Translations under genes and position numbers: made by a program
Notes under the pieces: model-generated
What the model was told of the DNA's origin: nothing
What the model saw: only the letters and a program-made list of their open reading frames with translations
Database searches by the model: none
Assembly (NCBI GenBank): GCA_030847615.1
Contig: JAUMIR010000004.1
Location: 274,869,501 to 274,933,500 of the forward strand
DNA length: 64,000 bases
Origin: Gambelia wislizenii
Lineage: Eukaryota; Chordata; Lepidosauria; Squamata; Crotaphytidae
Reading direction: 5' to 3'
In this document: one piece after another, positions 44,111 through 55,029 of the stretch
Layout: each line of letters opens with the position of its first letter
Numbering within the stretch: the stretch's first letter is position 1

Positions 44111-44778
44111 AAGAGTATTTTGGGGAATGATCTAAATTACCGCCAGGGATCCCTTATAACAGTGTCTCTGAGTAAAAGAGGTTAAGGATACTCTCCCCCA
44201 CCCGCACTGTAATTCCTAAATGGGCAACCTTTTGCCCTACAAAGCCTGAGGGGCTAGAAGGGAATGAATCTGGAGAAGGCTGAACCTGACACAAAAGGAG
44301 AGTGTCTGTTGTCTTTTAAAAAGACATCTGCTGGGCAGCTGAAAAGGAAGGGTTTGTTTGCTTGTTTATGCATAGATAAGGAGCCAAAGATTTTCTGGGG
44401 AAAACTTTTATGAAGAAAATCTTCATGAAGAAAACCCTCTTGTATGAAGAGGGAGAGAATTGCCTGGAGGGTGGGGAAACAGAGCTGTTGTTGAGCTCCA
44501 CCCACCACTGAAGCCTGGGCTGAGACCTGCCCTATGGCAGAGCCAGCAGTTCTAGTGCTAGCAGAAAAAAAATTGGAGAAAAGAATGTTTTCTGGTGCCC
44601 CTGAAACACTGCTGCTTTGGATAAGTAAAGAAGTGGGAAAGTGAATTCTTGTTTGGCTGGGCAGCTGGGGTAGTAATAATTTCAATAATCTTGCAAAAAA
44701 GAAGGGAGAATTCTGTCCCCCTGGGCCCTGTTTTGAGGAAACAAACATGTCCATCCCATCTTCATTTTAGATTTAGCC
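44111..44778. other. No recognisable feature
   Basis: No supported gene or repeat. Confidence 0.5.
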
Positions 44779-44806
44779 GTGTGTGTGTGTGTGTGTGTGT
44801 GTGTGT
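44779..44806. repeat. GT microsatellite
   Basis: A pure gt repeat of about 14 units. Confidence 0.98.
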
Positions 44807-44872
44807 AACTACCCATTTGAGTATGTGGTGGAGGGAGAGAACTTAAGTTTTCATACACTAAAGGAATATTTA

Positions 44873-44974
44873 TATATTCATTCTTTTATTATTATGTATG
44901 TATTTGTTTTCCACCTTTTGCCCAATACTGGGCCTCAAAGTAGCCTTACAAAATTTAAAACATACATTTAAAAA
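44873..44974 (-). mobile_element. L2-type LINE 3' tail, first part
   Basis: On the - strand it reads actttgaggcccagtattgg, then gcaaaaggtggaaaac and aatacatacataataataa, an L2-like tail. It is separated from the rest of the copy (45482-45890) by the Tigger-like insertion. Confidence 0.7.
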
Positions 44975-45481
44975 CTGGTGGGGGGACCCCATATCTGCAG
45001 GAGACCGATTCCAGCCCCCTCCTGCCTATAATGAAATCTGCTGATAATATCGTATGTCCCCATCGCCATTCCTGCCACAGGAGTGATCCCAGGTGGTGGT
45101 CCTGGGGGAGAATGGCGGGAAGATCTCCTCCCCTCCCTTCGTCCCCCATCGCCATTCCTCCCATGGTAGCGATCCTGGGGGGGAGATCCCTGGGGACGAA
45201 GGGGTAAGGGAGACGAGATCTCCTCCTCCCGTCCCTTCTCTCCCCCCCCCGTCACCATTTCTACCATGAGAGTGAACCCAGGGGGCAATCCTAGGGGAGA
45301 AGGGAGGTGAGATCTCTCCTCCCCTCCCATCACCCCCATTGCCATTCCCACCATGGGAGCAATCCTAAGAGAGAAGGGAGGTGAAATCTCTCCTTCCCTC
45401 CCTCCCCCACCTCCCCCCCCTGCTGTCACTATCCGTAGCTAATTGAATCAATGGATGGCAAATCAGCGGATACAGGTGTGC
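44975..45481. mobile_element. Tigger-like element with tandem GC-rich interior, inserted in L2
   Basis: The left end ctggtggggggaccccatat, then ctgcaggagaccgattcc, and the right end in reverse tagcacacctgtatccgctg have the Tigger-type pattern of a short G/C-rich end followed by atccg or atctgc words. The interior is a tandem array (45055-45425). Confidence 0.6.
45055..45425. repeat. GC-rich minisatellite inside a Tigger-like element
   Basis: Roughly four imperfect units share catcgccattcct or equivalent, then ccatgg-agcgatcctggggg, and gggagatc or gagatctc, with spacing of about 70-95 bases. The units have diverged by substitutions and small gaps. Confidence 0.75.
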
Positions 45482-45890
45482 TACAAAAATAAAAAATAAA
45501 ATAAATGTATTGCAATATTAAAACATGAAACATTTAAAATACATTACAATTTTACAAACCTTAATATCATAGATGTAGGCTCAGATTATTCACCAAAGGC
45601 CTGCTGGAACAGAGGGATTTTGCCTGCTTCCAAAAGCACATTAAGGAGCGAGCCAATCTTGTTTCCCCAGGAAGAGAGTCCCAGAGCACTGGAGCAGCCA
45701 CTGAGAAGGTCCTCTCCCATGTTCCTACCAGGCACACCGGTGAAGATGTTGGAACTAAAAGTGCTTCCCCTGAAGAGCTCAGAGCATGGGCAGGATCAAA
45801 AGGGAGAATATGGTCTTTTAAATAACCCAGACCCAAGACATATAGGGCTTTATAGGTGATAATCAGCTTTGAATTGTGCCCGGAAACTAG
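45482..45890 (-). mobile_element. L2-type LINE ORF2 end
   Basis: The - strand frame (45974-45567) reads LIITYKALYVLGLGYLKDHI and FSVAAPVLWDSLPGETRLAR, typical of the L2 ORF2 C-terminus, followed by an AT-rich 3' region. It continues at 44873-44974. Confidence 0.8.
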
Positions 45891-46122
45891 GGTTGCCATA
45901 ATTCTCTGCCACAAAACCAGGACAAAAGTATATGGGACTGGATTGGGCAGATTATCAACAAAGAAAAAAGACAAACCCCCTACATTTTGACATTTACCAT
46001 TGTTCTATTGCAAATTTCAGTAGTTTAAGCTGTTTTATACCAATTGTACTTTTCCAAACTCTGCACTTGGTCAAGGTACTTTGATTTTTTTTTTCACTAC
46101 TACACATCAATTTGTAAAATTC

Positions 46123-46325
46123 AGTGGGGTTGGAAAGAAAGGATTTAAAATCTGTGTTGGAAGGAAAAGAAATATAGAGGAAAAGCAGTGGCTTGGGAAA
46201 GAAATGGTTTAAAACCTGGCTTTGTGTTGGAAGGAGAAGAACTCCAGAGGAGAAGCAAATGGGGTGGGAAAGAGGGTTTAAAACCTGGCTTTCTGTTGGA
46301 AGGAGAGGAAATCCAGATGGAAAGA
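46123..46325. repeat. Three-unit tandem repeat, about 70 bases per unit
   Basis: Units containing gggaaagaaatggtttaaaa, then cctggctttgtgttggaagg and agaagcaa, begin at about 46128, 46191 and 46262. Confidence 0.85.
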
Positions 46326-46642
46326 AGTGAGAAGAAATTATTCTCCCTTTTTATTGATTTTTGTCTTAGGGTTCAAATTGCATGGTATATTGTATGGGCC
46401 TTTGGATGGTGGTGTGGTGTATAAACTATCATAATATTATGATTAAAATACAATATTTTTCTTGAGTACTTGTTATTTTAATGTGGCTTTGAACACTTTA
46501 AGATCTATTGATGAAGGATAATTTCTAGAAATAGAAATATATACATACATAAATGTAAACAAATAAGCATAGCTCCCTTACCCGGGTTTTTCCCCATGTG
46601 CCCCCCCCCCAGGAAATAGAGAAGTCTATGCCACTGGACCCT

Positions 46643-46820
46643 ACCACAGGGTTTTCTCGGCAGGATTTTTCAGAAGGGGTTTGCCCTTGCCTTCTTCTTA
46701 GGCTGAAAGATTGTGACTTACCCAAGGTCACCTAGTGGGTTTCCATGGCTGAGAGGGGATTCAGGCCCTGGTCTCCAGTGTCTTAGTCCAACACTCAAAC
46801 CAATACACCATGCTGGCTGT
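46643..46820 (-). mobile_element. tRNA-derived CORE-type SINE
   Basis: Same family as 42500-42730, ending in cagccagcatggtgtattgg (- strand start) and containing ccaaggtcacctagtggg. The 3' end is truncated by some 30 bases. Confidence 0.85.
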
Positions 46821-47094
46821 CTTATGTGACATTTATATTTAGTATATATTCAGTATATTATGTGGATGAAATATTTTACAAAAAGTATGCACTGTACAGG
46901 CCTAAATACCCTAAAAGCTCCAGATCCTGTCTGATTTTGGAAGAAAAGCAGGGTCAGCCCTGGTTAGTACTTGAATGGGAGACTACCAACAAATGCCAAG
47001 TGCTATAGGTCACTCCCCCTCCCCCGTTTACAGAGGATTGGTACACATTTTCTAGGTCTTACACAATTCTATGGTATTCCTAGTGTCCACTATT

Positions 47095-47166
47095 ATATGT
47101 GGTTTCAGGTATCCATGGTAGGTCCAGGAACGTATTCCCCCATGGATGGTTCGGGGACAACCTGTA
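47095..47166 (-). mobile_element. Tigger-like end fragment
   Basis: In reverse it reads caggttgtccccgaaccatc, then catgggggaatacgttcct and atggatacctgaaaccac, the MER2/Tigger theme. There is one end only. Confidence 0.6.
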
Positions 47167-48537
47167 TTTCAGAGGAAAGGACTGACAAAATCACCTCTGA
47201 GTATTCCTTGCCTAAGAAAAACTTATGAAATTCATGGGGTTCACCATAAGTTGTCAGGGGACTTGAATGAACATACATACACAAGCACTTACACCCCAAA
47301 ATTATTTGACAGCAATTGTCTACTGCAGATATTTAAAATTTGCTGAGTTTATGCCTTCACGTTTGTATAAAGCCAAAAAAGAAGCTTATCTGCCAGTTAG
47401 CTAAATTCTGCAAGTAGGCTCCTTTTGCTTCCAAGTTAACCAATACATTTTGAATTTTTTTTAGTATCTAGGGCTGATCTGTATGTTTTTATCTTTTTGT
47501 TTTTGTATTTTTGGAAATTTAGTGCACAGTCTACGGGGCTATAATTCTGTTCCCATGCGTGTCACCTTGAATAAAGTAGTAGTTACTTTTGAATTGATTG
47601 GCATTATGTAAACTTGAAGAACTGAACTGTAAGTGTCCACCCAATATGTTCCATAATCAACAACTGGAAGTTAACTGTTGGACAGTAAATATCCATTCTA
47701 TGTTTGTAAAGTCATAAATATAATAACCTGAGAACTGAAACCGTGGCAAAGCATACTAGAAAATATGTAAACTTGGAGAGCAAGATTACACTGAAGGATC
47801 TTTGGATGATCATGTGTTCTTCCTTGTTTGTGTATAGAGAGCACAATCTTGGAAGTTTCTTAAGAGCTTCTAAAGCTTTGGAAAGTGAGAGGCCCTTGCC
47901 ATTTCCCTGAATCAGGTGTTCCCCATGCCTAGTGGATGCCTCAACAGTGGAACATCTGCCTATCTTAATAGGCCCAGGGCCCAGTAGGAAGCCCACATGG
48001 CTGTACGTGACATTGTGCCATTTATAATGCTTAACTTTACAAATCAAATATATTTTTAAGACTGTGTCATACATTGAAAAGCAGACTTCAGTTCATTGTC
48101 TTTCTTAGATGATTATGATTCAGTTTTAAGTGTAGACTTTAACTTGTTTTTATATTAAATTCAGATTTCAAAACAGATCTGTTATAATAGAAATTAAAAA
48201 GAAACCAGCTGAAATATGGTATTTTAAATTTTTATTCACCCTGATTTCACCTGATGTTTTTAATTTTTATCCACCCTGGATGCACATAAAAGGCTCTTTT
48301 AATTGAGGCCATAAAATTTTTGTCAGAACACCCAGTAAGAGTGTCACAGAAACTGACTGGACATATTTTAGCTGCTCCCTGAATGTGGACAAATAATTGA
48401 TTTAATAATGAGGCAGTGTGCAATTTAGAGTGAATGTATGAGTACTTGCAGTACTAAGTATTTAGATTAGGTGTGGGCAACTGCAAGAGATCTAAGGACT
48501 AACTTTCTGTCCCTGGAACCATTCTAGGTTAGAAATA
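47167..48537. other. No recognisable feature
   Basis: A - strand frame at 48074-47712 (120 codons) has no recognisable domain and looks like chance or an unknown old repeat. Nothing else is supported. Confidence 0.45.
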
Positions 48538-48766
48538 CAGTCGGCCCTCCATATCCATGCATCTTGCATCCACAGATTCAACCAACCATGGTTCAAAATA
48601 TATATTTTAAAAAATATCCACAAAGCAAACCTTGATTTTGCCATTTTATATAAGGGACGTCATTTTGCTATACACCATTATATAGAATGCAACTTGAGCA
48701 TCCAAGGATTTTGCTATCCATGGGAGGTCCTGACACCAAACCCCAGCAGATACCAAGTGCCCACTG
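48538..48766. mobile_element. Tigger (MER2-like) MITE
   Basis: The ends cagtcggccctccatatcca and, in reverse, cagtgggcacttggtatctg lie between TA duplications (48536-48537 and 48767-48768). The sequence ccacagattcaaccaacca follows, as in MER2. It is 229 bp and non-coding. Confidence 0.92.
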
Positions 48767-48768
48767 TA

Positions 48769-50125
48769 CAGGGTTCTTAAAATGTTAAACAGTATGAAAG
48801 TGGAAGTGTGTTGTATTTAAATAGTGAATCATCACTCTGGAGGGTTCCAGGAATAGGCAAATCACTTTTTTTCCCCCTGATTAAGAGCAGTTTGGAGATT
48901 TTGGAAGGATCACAGAAACAGTCTTGGGGACTGCACTTGGCTCATCCCTGCTCTAAATGTTGGGTTTATCATGCATGTGCATACTGCTCCAATTTAATTT
49001 AATTTGTCTACTATTTTTACCTTCATATTCCTCTTTCATATAATCTTTCATATACCAGTCTATTCAGGATCTTTCCCTTGCTGCTTTTCTTCACAACTTT
49101 TGTTCCAATGATTTTGGCTACCTAGGCAGGTTTTCTCCCATTTTCATACCATCCACATCTGGATGAATCCCATCTTGGGAGAAAGGTGGGATATATACAA
49201 ATAAATAAATAAAAATAATAATAAATCCACAGTCAGTAAACAATAACCCCACCCTTTTCCCCATGCAACTTTCAGTCATTCTGTTCATTATTGTTAGACT
49301 TTTATTTGCTTTTTAAATACCACGTATAATATATGAACCGTTTTCTGTCCAAATGCCAGTCGCACTTTTTGCGATCTCCAGATCATCTCTTTTATTGCTT
49401 GAAATTGATTGCCACAGTATTTAATGCACATCAGGTTGGATCATGGCTGGAAAAGAAGTATAGAATCAGAAGTGAATGCCTCATATAACTAGTATTTGGG
49501 GCACTACTGTTTCATTCATTTATTTAGTTTCCCATTTAGTTGAAAACATGAACAGAAAATACACAAGTGATGTGGGTAGGGCTAACTCTTTAAACTTTGT
49601 CTCATACTAGTTTGTGGCTGCCACTTGTGTGGAAATGGTAAATGAGCATTTTGCAGTGGATCACCCCTCTGCCTCTGCTAGCTGTTGATTAATTACTGGC
49701 AAAGACCCATGACAATGTTCATGGATATGTATAGAGTGCATTCCCATCATTGTAATGGCAGTACCCTTGTGGGACACTACTGGGTGGCTCTCAGTGTGTG
49801 AAGGAACGCTCCCACCATGTTATTTTTACAGAAACACCAACCTTGGATTGTAGTAAAGTGAATGCATTCTCATAGCTACATGGCAGAGGTGACCCAGTTA
49901 TGTGAACTGAACTATAGCTGCTTTTGTTTTTAATGGAGAGCATCCATTAGGTGTATTAAAGTCATCCTGGTTCTTTCTAGTCAGAAATCGAACACAAATA
50001 GATTAAAACATTTTTTGATCCTTCAGATATATCTAGAATTGTAATACAATCAGTTGCTGAGACTCTTCTCCACAAGAAAGAATAGACCTTTGGAATCTAG
50101 TGGCAACCTATTGAGAAAGAAAGTA
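48769..50125. other. Mostly featureless, with an L2-like tail at 49160-49230
   Basis: The tail catcttgggagaaaggtggg, followed by atatatacaaataaataaat, resembles the L2-like tail at 14630-14820. The rest holds no supported feature. Confidence 0.5.
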
Positions 50126-50712
50126 CAGTGGGCCCTTGGTATCCACAGGGGTGTGGTTCCAGGACCCTCTGTGGACATGGAAAATGTGGATGCTCAGTAC
50201 AGGTATTTACAATCTATAATTACCTGTCATTAACTGCAGCCAAGGTGAGAAGCAGTCCCAGGGCAGTAGTGGGAACTGGTGTGCAGGAAACAGGAAAATG
50301 TGATGGATTTGTGACACCCATCAGTCAAGCAGAGAGATAGTGGCAACAATCCCTGAAGACCAGGAGCTTGCTGCTTCTGTCTCCCCTGCTAACCCCTTGC
50401 TGGAGACTTCTATCAGACAGGCAGCGGGGGGGGGGGAGTGGAGGCAGCAGTGACCTGGGCCTGGAGCTTGTTCCTTTTCCTTCTGGCTCCCCTGCTAATC
50501 CCTTGCTGGGATTGATTTTGCCAGGCGGGGAAGGTGATGGTGGGAATCTCTGAGGGCCAGGCTCACATTCTTCCTGCTGCTGGTACTGCTGTGGGACCGC
50601 TTCCCGCCTTGGCTGCAGTTGATTGCAAGTAAATTTTTAAAAAATTCTTCATTTCAATCCATGATTGCTCAAATCCACAAATAACGAACCCACAAATACC
50701 AAGGGCCTGCTG
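50126..50712. mobile_element. Tigger-like element with duplicated interior
   Basis: The ends cagtgggcccttggtatcca and, in reverse, cagcaggcccttggtatttg are bounded by TA (50124-50125 and 50713-50714). The interior contains two diverged copies of a unit with ctcccctgctaacccttgct-type sequence at about 50380 and 50490, and a run of ten g at about 50427. Confidence 0.85.
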
Positions 50713-50714
50713 TA

Positions 50715-51675
50715 TTTAGAAAAGGATATGATTTTTCTCTTCTCTCAAGGAAATATTTCTCTATTTGAAACATACTGATTTCATGCTCCCTCCTCCAATT
50801 TGCATAAACATTACTTATTCTCATCCCATTACATAACCTTTATATCAAGAGTAGGCAAAAAAATTCAACCCAAGGAGTAAATTCAGAGCTTGGCATGTTA
50901 TTAAAAATTACATTTATCACACAACAGTCCAGAAAGCAATTTATTGGATTATTCATCTCTAATATGTTGCTGTTGCTGCTTTATTGTGTAATTGACAAAT
51001 ACGGGAAAACACTCACTGGTTCTCTCCATCTCTGTGTGGATTGCCCTGCTTGGCTTCCATCTAAGCCCATGCATCTGTGCAGGAATACCATAGCAGGTCA
51101 CACAATTGCTGCATGCAGCACACATAGATACTTTGGGCAGGAGGGCAGAAGCAGGCATTCACTCAATCTCCCTCCCCCCCTCTCTCTCCACTTAAAAATT
51201 GCTCTAAATCTCATGCCTAAATTGGTCTAATCTCAAAAAGAGAAACACACCCACTTCCTCTTAATTATTTCCTCACAGCTCACACCAGTTCAGCCAGTCC
51301 CAATGCATGCTCTGTACCACTGTTTGGAGCAGTTAGCCGGGTAAGTCTGCCCTCCCCCAGTACGCTCACACTCTACTTTTCTCTCTGACAATGTCTTGCA
51401 GTCTCTTTCCTTTGGGCAGGATGAAGGAAGGCAGAAAAGGAAGGATAGCTTTTTAAGAGCAGTAAAAAAAACAACAGACATCCAACTAACTTGAGTCCCG
51501 AATGCAGCCTGTGTTTTCAGTGTGCCTCCTCTGTCAGGAGTTAGAGACTGAACTCCATTATAAAATGGCCGAACAACTGCAGAACCATGATGTGTCATAA
51601 TGGCTGACTGCATGAACTACCAAGTCATGCCTAGTTAGGCCACTAGGGGGCAATGTCCTGTAGAATAGATGTATA
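50715..51675. other. No recognisable feature
   Basis: No gene or repeat family is supported. Confidence 0.5.
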
Positions 51676-53713
51676 CAGTTGCCCCTCCACATTCGGGGCT
51701 TTCAAAATCTCGGTTTTGATTATTTGCGGTTTAGCCCCAGCCCCTTAGGGAAGGCTGCCGAGAGGTGGGGCAACCTTCTGCCTGTGCCTTCTCCGGCCTT
51801 CCAGAGGTGGCTCCAGGGCTTCAAAGCCCCAGAGTCTGCTCAGGAAGGTCGGGGGGCGGGGCGGGCAGCCTCCCTCCCTCCCTCCGCTTTCCCCGGCCTT
51901 CCTGAGAGGACTCCGAGGCTTCTAAGACCCGGAGTCCCCTCAGGAAGGCCGGGGAGAGGCTGGGCAGCTTCCCTCCCACCCGCCCGCTACCTTCCCCGGC
52001 CTTCCTAAGCGGGCTCCGGGACTCCAAAGCCCCACAGTCTGCTCAGAAAGCCTCCTCCCTGCCCGCCCGCTACCTTCCCCGGCCTTTCTGGGCGGACTCC
52101 AAGGCTTCTAAGCCCCAGAGTCCACTCAGGAAGGCTTGGGAGAGGAAGGCAGCCACCTGCCTGCTGCCTTCCCTGGCCTTTTAAAGCAGGCTCCGGGGAT
52201 TCAAAGCCCTGGCGTCTGCTTAGGAAGGTCGGAGAGAGGCAGCGCAGCCTCCTCCCCACCTGCCTGCCTGCCTACTCACCTGCCCGCCCACTGCCGTCCC
52301 CGGCCTTCCTAAACAGGCTCCGGGCTTCAAAGGCCCGGCATCAGCTTGGGAAGGCCGGGGAGAGGCAGTGTAGCCTCCTCTCGCCCGCCTACTCAACTGC
52401 CCGCCCGCTGCCTTCCCCAGCATTCCTAAGCAGGCTCCGGGGCTCCAAAGCCCCGGTGTCTGCTTAGGAGGACCGGGGAGAGGCAGCGCAGCCTCCTCCC
52501 TGCCCACCCGCCTGCCCACTTATTCATCCGCCCGCCCGCTGCCATCTCCGGCCTTCCTTAGTGGGCTACAGGGCTCCAAAGCCCCGGCGTCCGCTTAGGA
52601 AGACCGGGGAGAGGCAGCGCAGCCTCCTCCCCGCCCGCCTGCCTGCCCACTTACTCACCCTCCCACCTGCTGCTGTCCCTGGCCTTCCTTAGCGGGCTCT
52701 GGGGCTCCAAAGCCCCCGCGTCCGCTTAGGAAGGCCGCTGAGAGGCAGCGCAGCCTCCTCCCCACCCGCCTGCTTACTCGCCCGCCCGCTGCCGTCTCCA
52801 GCCTTCCTAAGCAGGCTCGGGGCCCCAAAGCTCCGGCATCCGCTTAGGAAGACCGGGGAGAGGCAGTGCAGCCTCCTCCCACCCGCCTACTCACCCGCCC
52901 GCCCGCTGCCTTCCCCAGCCTTCCTAAGTGGGCTCCGGGGATCCAAAGCCCCGGTGTCCACTTAGGAAGTTCGGGGAGAGGCAGCTCAGCCTCCTCCCCG
53001 CCCACCCATCTACTCACCCGCCCTCCCGCTGCCATCCCCGGCCTTCTTTAGTGGGCTCCAGGGCTCCAAAGCCCCTGCGTCTGCTTCGGAAGGCCGGTAA
53101 GAGGCAGCTCAGCCTCCTCCCCGCCCGCTGCCGTCTCTGGCCTTCCTAAGCGGGTTCGGGGCCCCAAAGCTCCGGTGTCCGCTTAGGAAGACCGGGGAGA
53201 GGCAGTGCAGCTTCCTTCCCACCCACCCACCCGCTTACCCGCCCGCCTGCTGCCGTCTCCGGCTTTCCTAAGCGGGCTCTGGGTCTCCAAAGCCCCGGCG
53301 TCTGCTTAGGAAGACCGGGGAGAGGCAGCGCAGCCTCCTCCCCACCCACCAGCCCACCTACTCACCCGCCCGCCCGCTGCCATCCCTGTCCTTCCTTAGC
53401 AGGCTCCGGGTCTTAAAACCCCGGCGTCCGCTTAGGAAGGCCGGGGAGAGGCAGCGCAGCCTCCTCCCCGCCCACCTGCCTACTCACCCGCCCGCCTGCT
53501 GCCTTCCCCGGCCTTCCTAAGCGGCCTCCGGGTATTCTAAGGCCCAAAGTCCCCTCAGGAAGACTTGTGGATAGGCCAGCCAGGCTGGCCAGACACCATC
53601 CCACGGCCTCCCTCCCTCTGGGGTGGGGTCGTGGGAGCAGTTGTTATTCACGGTTTTTCCACATTCGCGGGGGTCTCAAGAACGTAACCCCCGCGAATGT
53701 GGAGGGACGACTG
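51676..53713. mobile_element. Tigger-like element expanded by a GC-rich array
   Basis: Left end: cagttgcccctccacattcg, then aaaatctcggttttgattat. Right end in reverse: cagtcgtccctccacattcg, then cgggggttacgttcttgag. TA copies flank at 51674-51675 and 53714-53715. It is 2038 bp, about nine times the size of the related MITE at 35594-35819. Almost all of the extra length is a tandem array. No transposase is seen. Confidence 0.88.
51735..53575. repeat. GC-rich minisatellite, about 15 units of about 120 bases
   Basis: Units begin near 51893, 52000, 52079, 52170, 52299, 52418, 52550, 52679, 52799, 52917, 53040, 53140, 53260, 53389 and 53510. A typical unit has cttcctaagcgggctccggg, ctccaaagccccggcgt, then tgcttaggaag, then a purine stretch and a C-rich stretch of cccgcccg type. 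The first half of each unit can fold, because cttcctaagc is complementary to gcttaggaag and ggggct to agcccc around a ccaa loop. Confidence 0.92.
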
Positions 53714-53715
53714 TA

Positions 53716-54227
53716 TATAAGAGAGCTCAGAACAGAGCTCATTTCCTCCTCTCTTCTCTTCCTGTGAATGCTGATGCTTGGTGAAGCAGTTTCTCCTTCA
53801 ATTGTAAATATTTGTATATATTGCAACTGTTTGACTTTGAAGATAAAAGTACCTCCTGCTTATTTGGATGTGAAACACTCTGTGTGTGCGTATTCTTGGG
53901 AATGGGTTGCTACTAAGTCTGCTGAGATAGTTTTTAGCTTCTGCTGGGGACTGAGTGTCCTATCATCCCCTGACATCCTCTTCTCTCCCTCCCTTCCTCC
54001 TTGATCCTGGATGCCCACAAGCTGTATTACACCTCACAAAGAGGCAGCACAAGGCAGCTGTCCATGTGACCTCTTCTTCCAGTTCCCATTAATCAGACTG
54101 AATCAGAGCAAGTTCAATAATTAATAATAGACAGAAACCCCATTATTTTATACTGAAAATCGGTTGATTATAGGTCTAACTTACTCCTGAATAAAGTAGC
54201 TAGCTACCAAAGTAACTCATAGAATTG
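53716..54227. other. No recognisable feature
   Basis: No gene or repeat is supported. Confidence 0.5.
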
Positions 54228-54390
54228 CAACCATAGAAATATAGCGTTGGAAAGGGGCCCACAGGCCATTGAGTCCAACCTCCTGCTCAATGCAGGAAAT
54301 CCAGCTAGAACATCCCTAGCAGGCCTAGCCTCTTTTTGAAGCCATCCAGAGAAACAGACCCCCACCATATCATTGGGTAGTTGGTTACCT
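54228..54390 (-). mobile_element. CR1-type 3' end, old fragment
   Basis: In reverse it contains ggttggactcaatggcctgt and gctggatttcctgcattgag, as in CR1-type 3' ends. It is decayed and non-coding. Confidence 0.65.
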
Positions 54391-54846
54391 AAAAGTAAAA
54401 CCTTACTTCCAAGCTCTGGTTGGATTCATTTCCAGAGGAGTTTTCGGGCCAGCTTCCAGCAGAGTATTCCCCCAAAGGCAAAATATGTCCCAGATATCAT
54501 CATCTTTTAGGTTAAAGCTCTTATTCCAGTAACTGTGCCTCAGGAGATATATTTCAACCTTTTAGAATGGCAGAAAACTGACATGAAAGCTGGGAAAGTA
54601 CGAAATGAAAACGTCATGGGGTTGGTGGCCTGGCTGCTTGGGATCTTGATCCCTGCCTTATATGTCAGTTCACAGCCCTCATATCATCTCAAAAAAGAGA
54701 AAGGAGGAAGAGGAGGGGCTTTAATCATGCTAGGAGCAGAACTAGGTATCATACTTTAGCCAATTGATAACCCGTTGGAAAGTTTTTGTATTGAGAACAT
54801 AAAAGCTGAACAGACATTAATAAGTTGATTTGTATGTAGTACTGTA
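54391..54846. other. No recognisable feature
   Basis: A 74-codon frame at 54535-54759 has no recognisable domain and no splice context. Nothing is supported. Confidence 0.45.
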
Positions 54847-55010
54847 TTTTCCCAGTGGGGAGGGCTCCAGAGCATCCGTCATGCTTGGGTTGTTCCTCCC
54901 CCCTTGCTCCTAGTAGGCAGGAAATAGGAGACCTTTTGGCACTGCCCACCAGCGAAGTCATCTGAGAGGGACAACTCCCCGGCTGGTCAGTCTGTTTCCT
55001 GCCTACGTTC
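54847..55010 (+). repeat. Left inverted terminal repeat of DIRS copy G
   Basis: It pairs with 58100-58255 in reverse, including aggaaataggagaccttttg and gggacaactccccggctgg. Confidence 0.9.
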
Positions 55011-55029
55011 CTGGTAGGATGTTTTTTCT

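Noticed and set aside
47712..48074. 120-codon - strand open frame.
   Set aside because: No domain, no splice context, no match to any motif I know. A chance frame in non-coding DNA is likelier.
51679..53604. Several proline-, glycine- and arginine-rich frames over the GC-rich array, on both strands.
   Set aside because: They are translations of a minisatellite without stop codons because of its base composition, and are not conserved from unit to unit.
54535..54759. 74-codon frame with a hydrophobic segment (LVAWLLGILIPALYV).
   Set aside because: Single short frame, no splice signals or homologue recognised.
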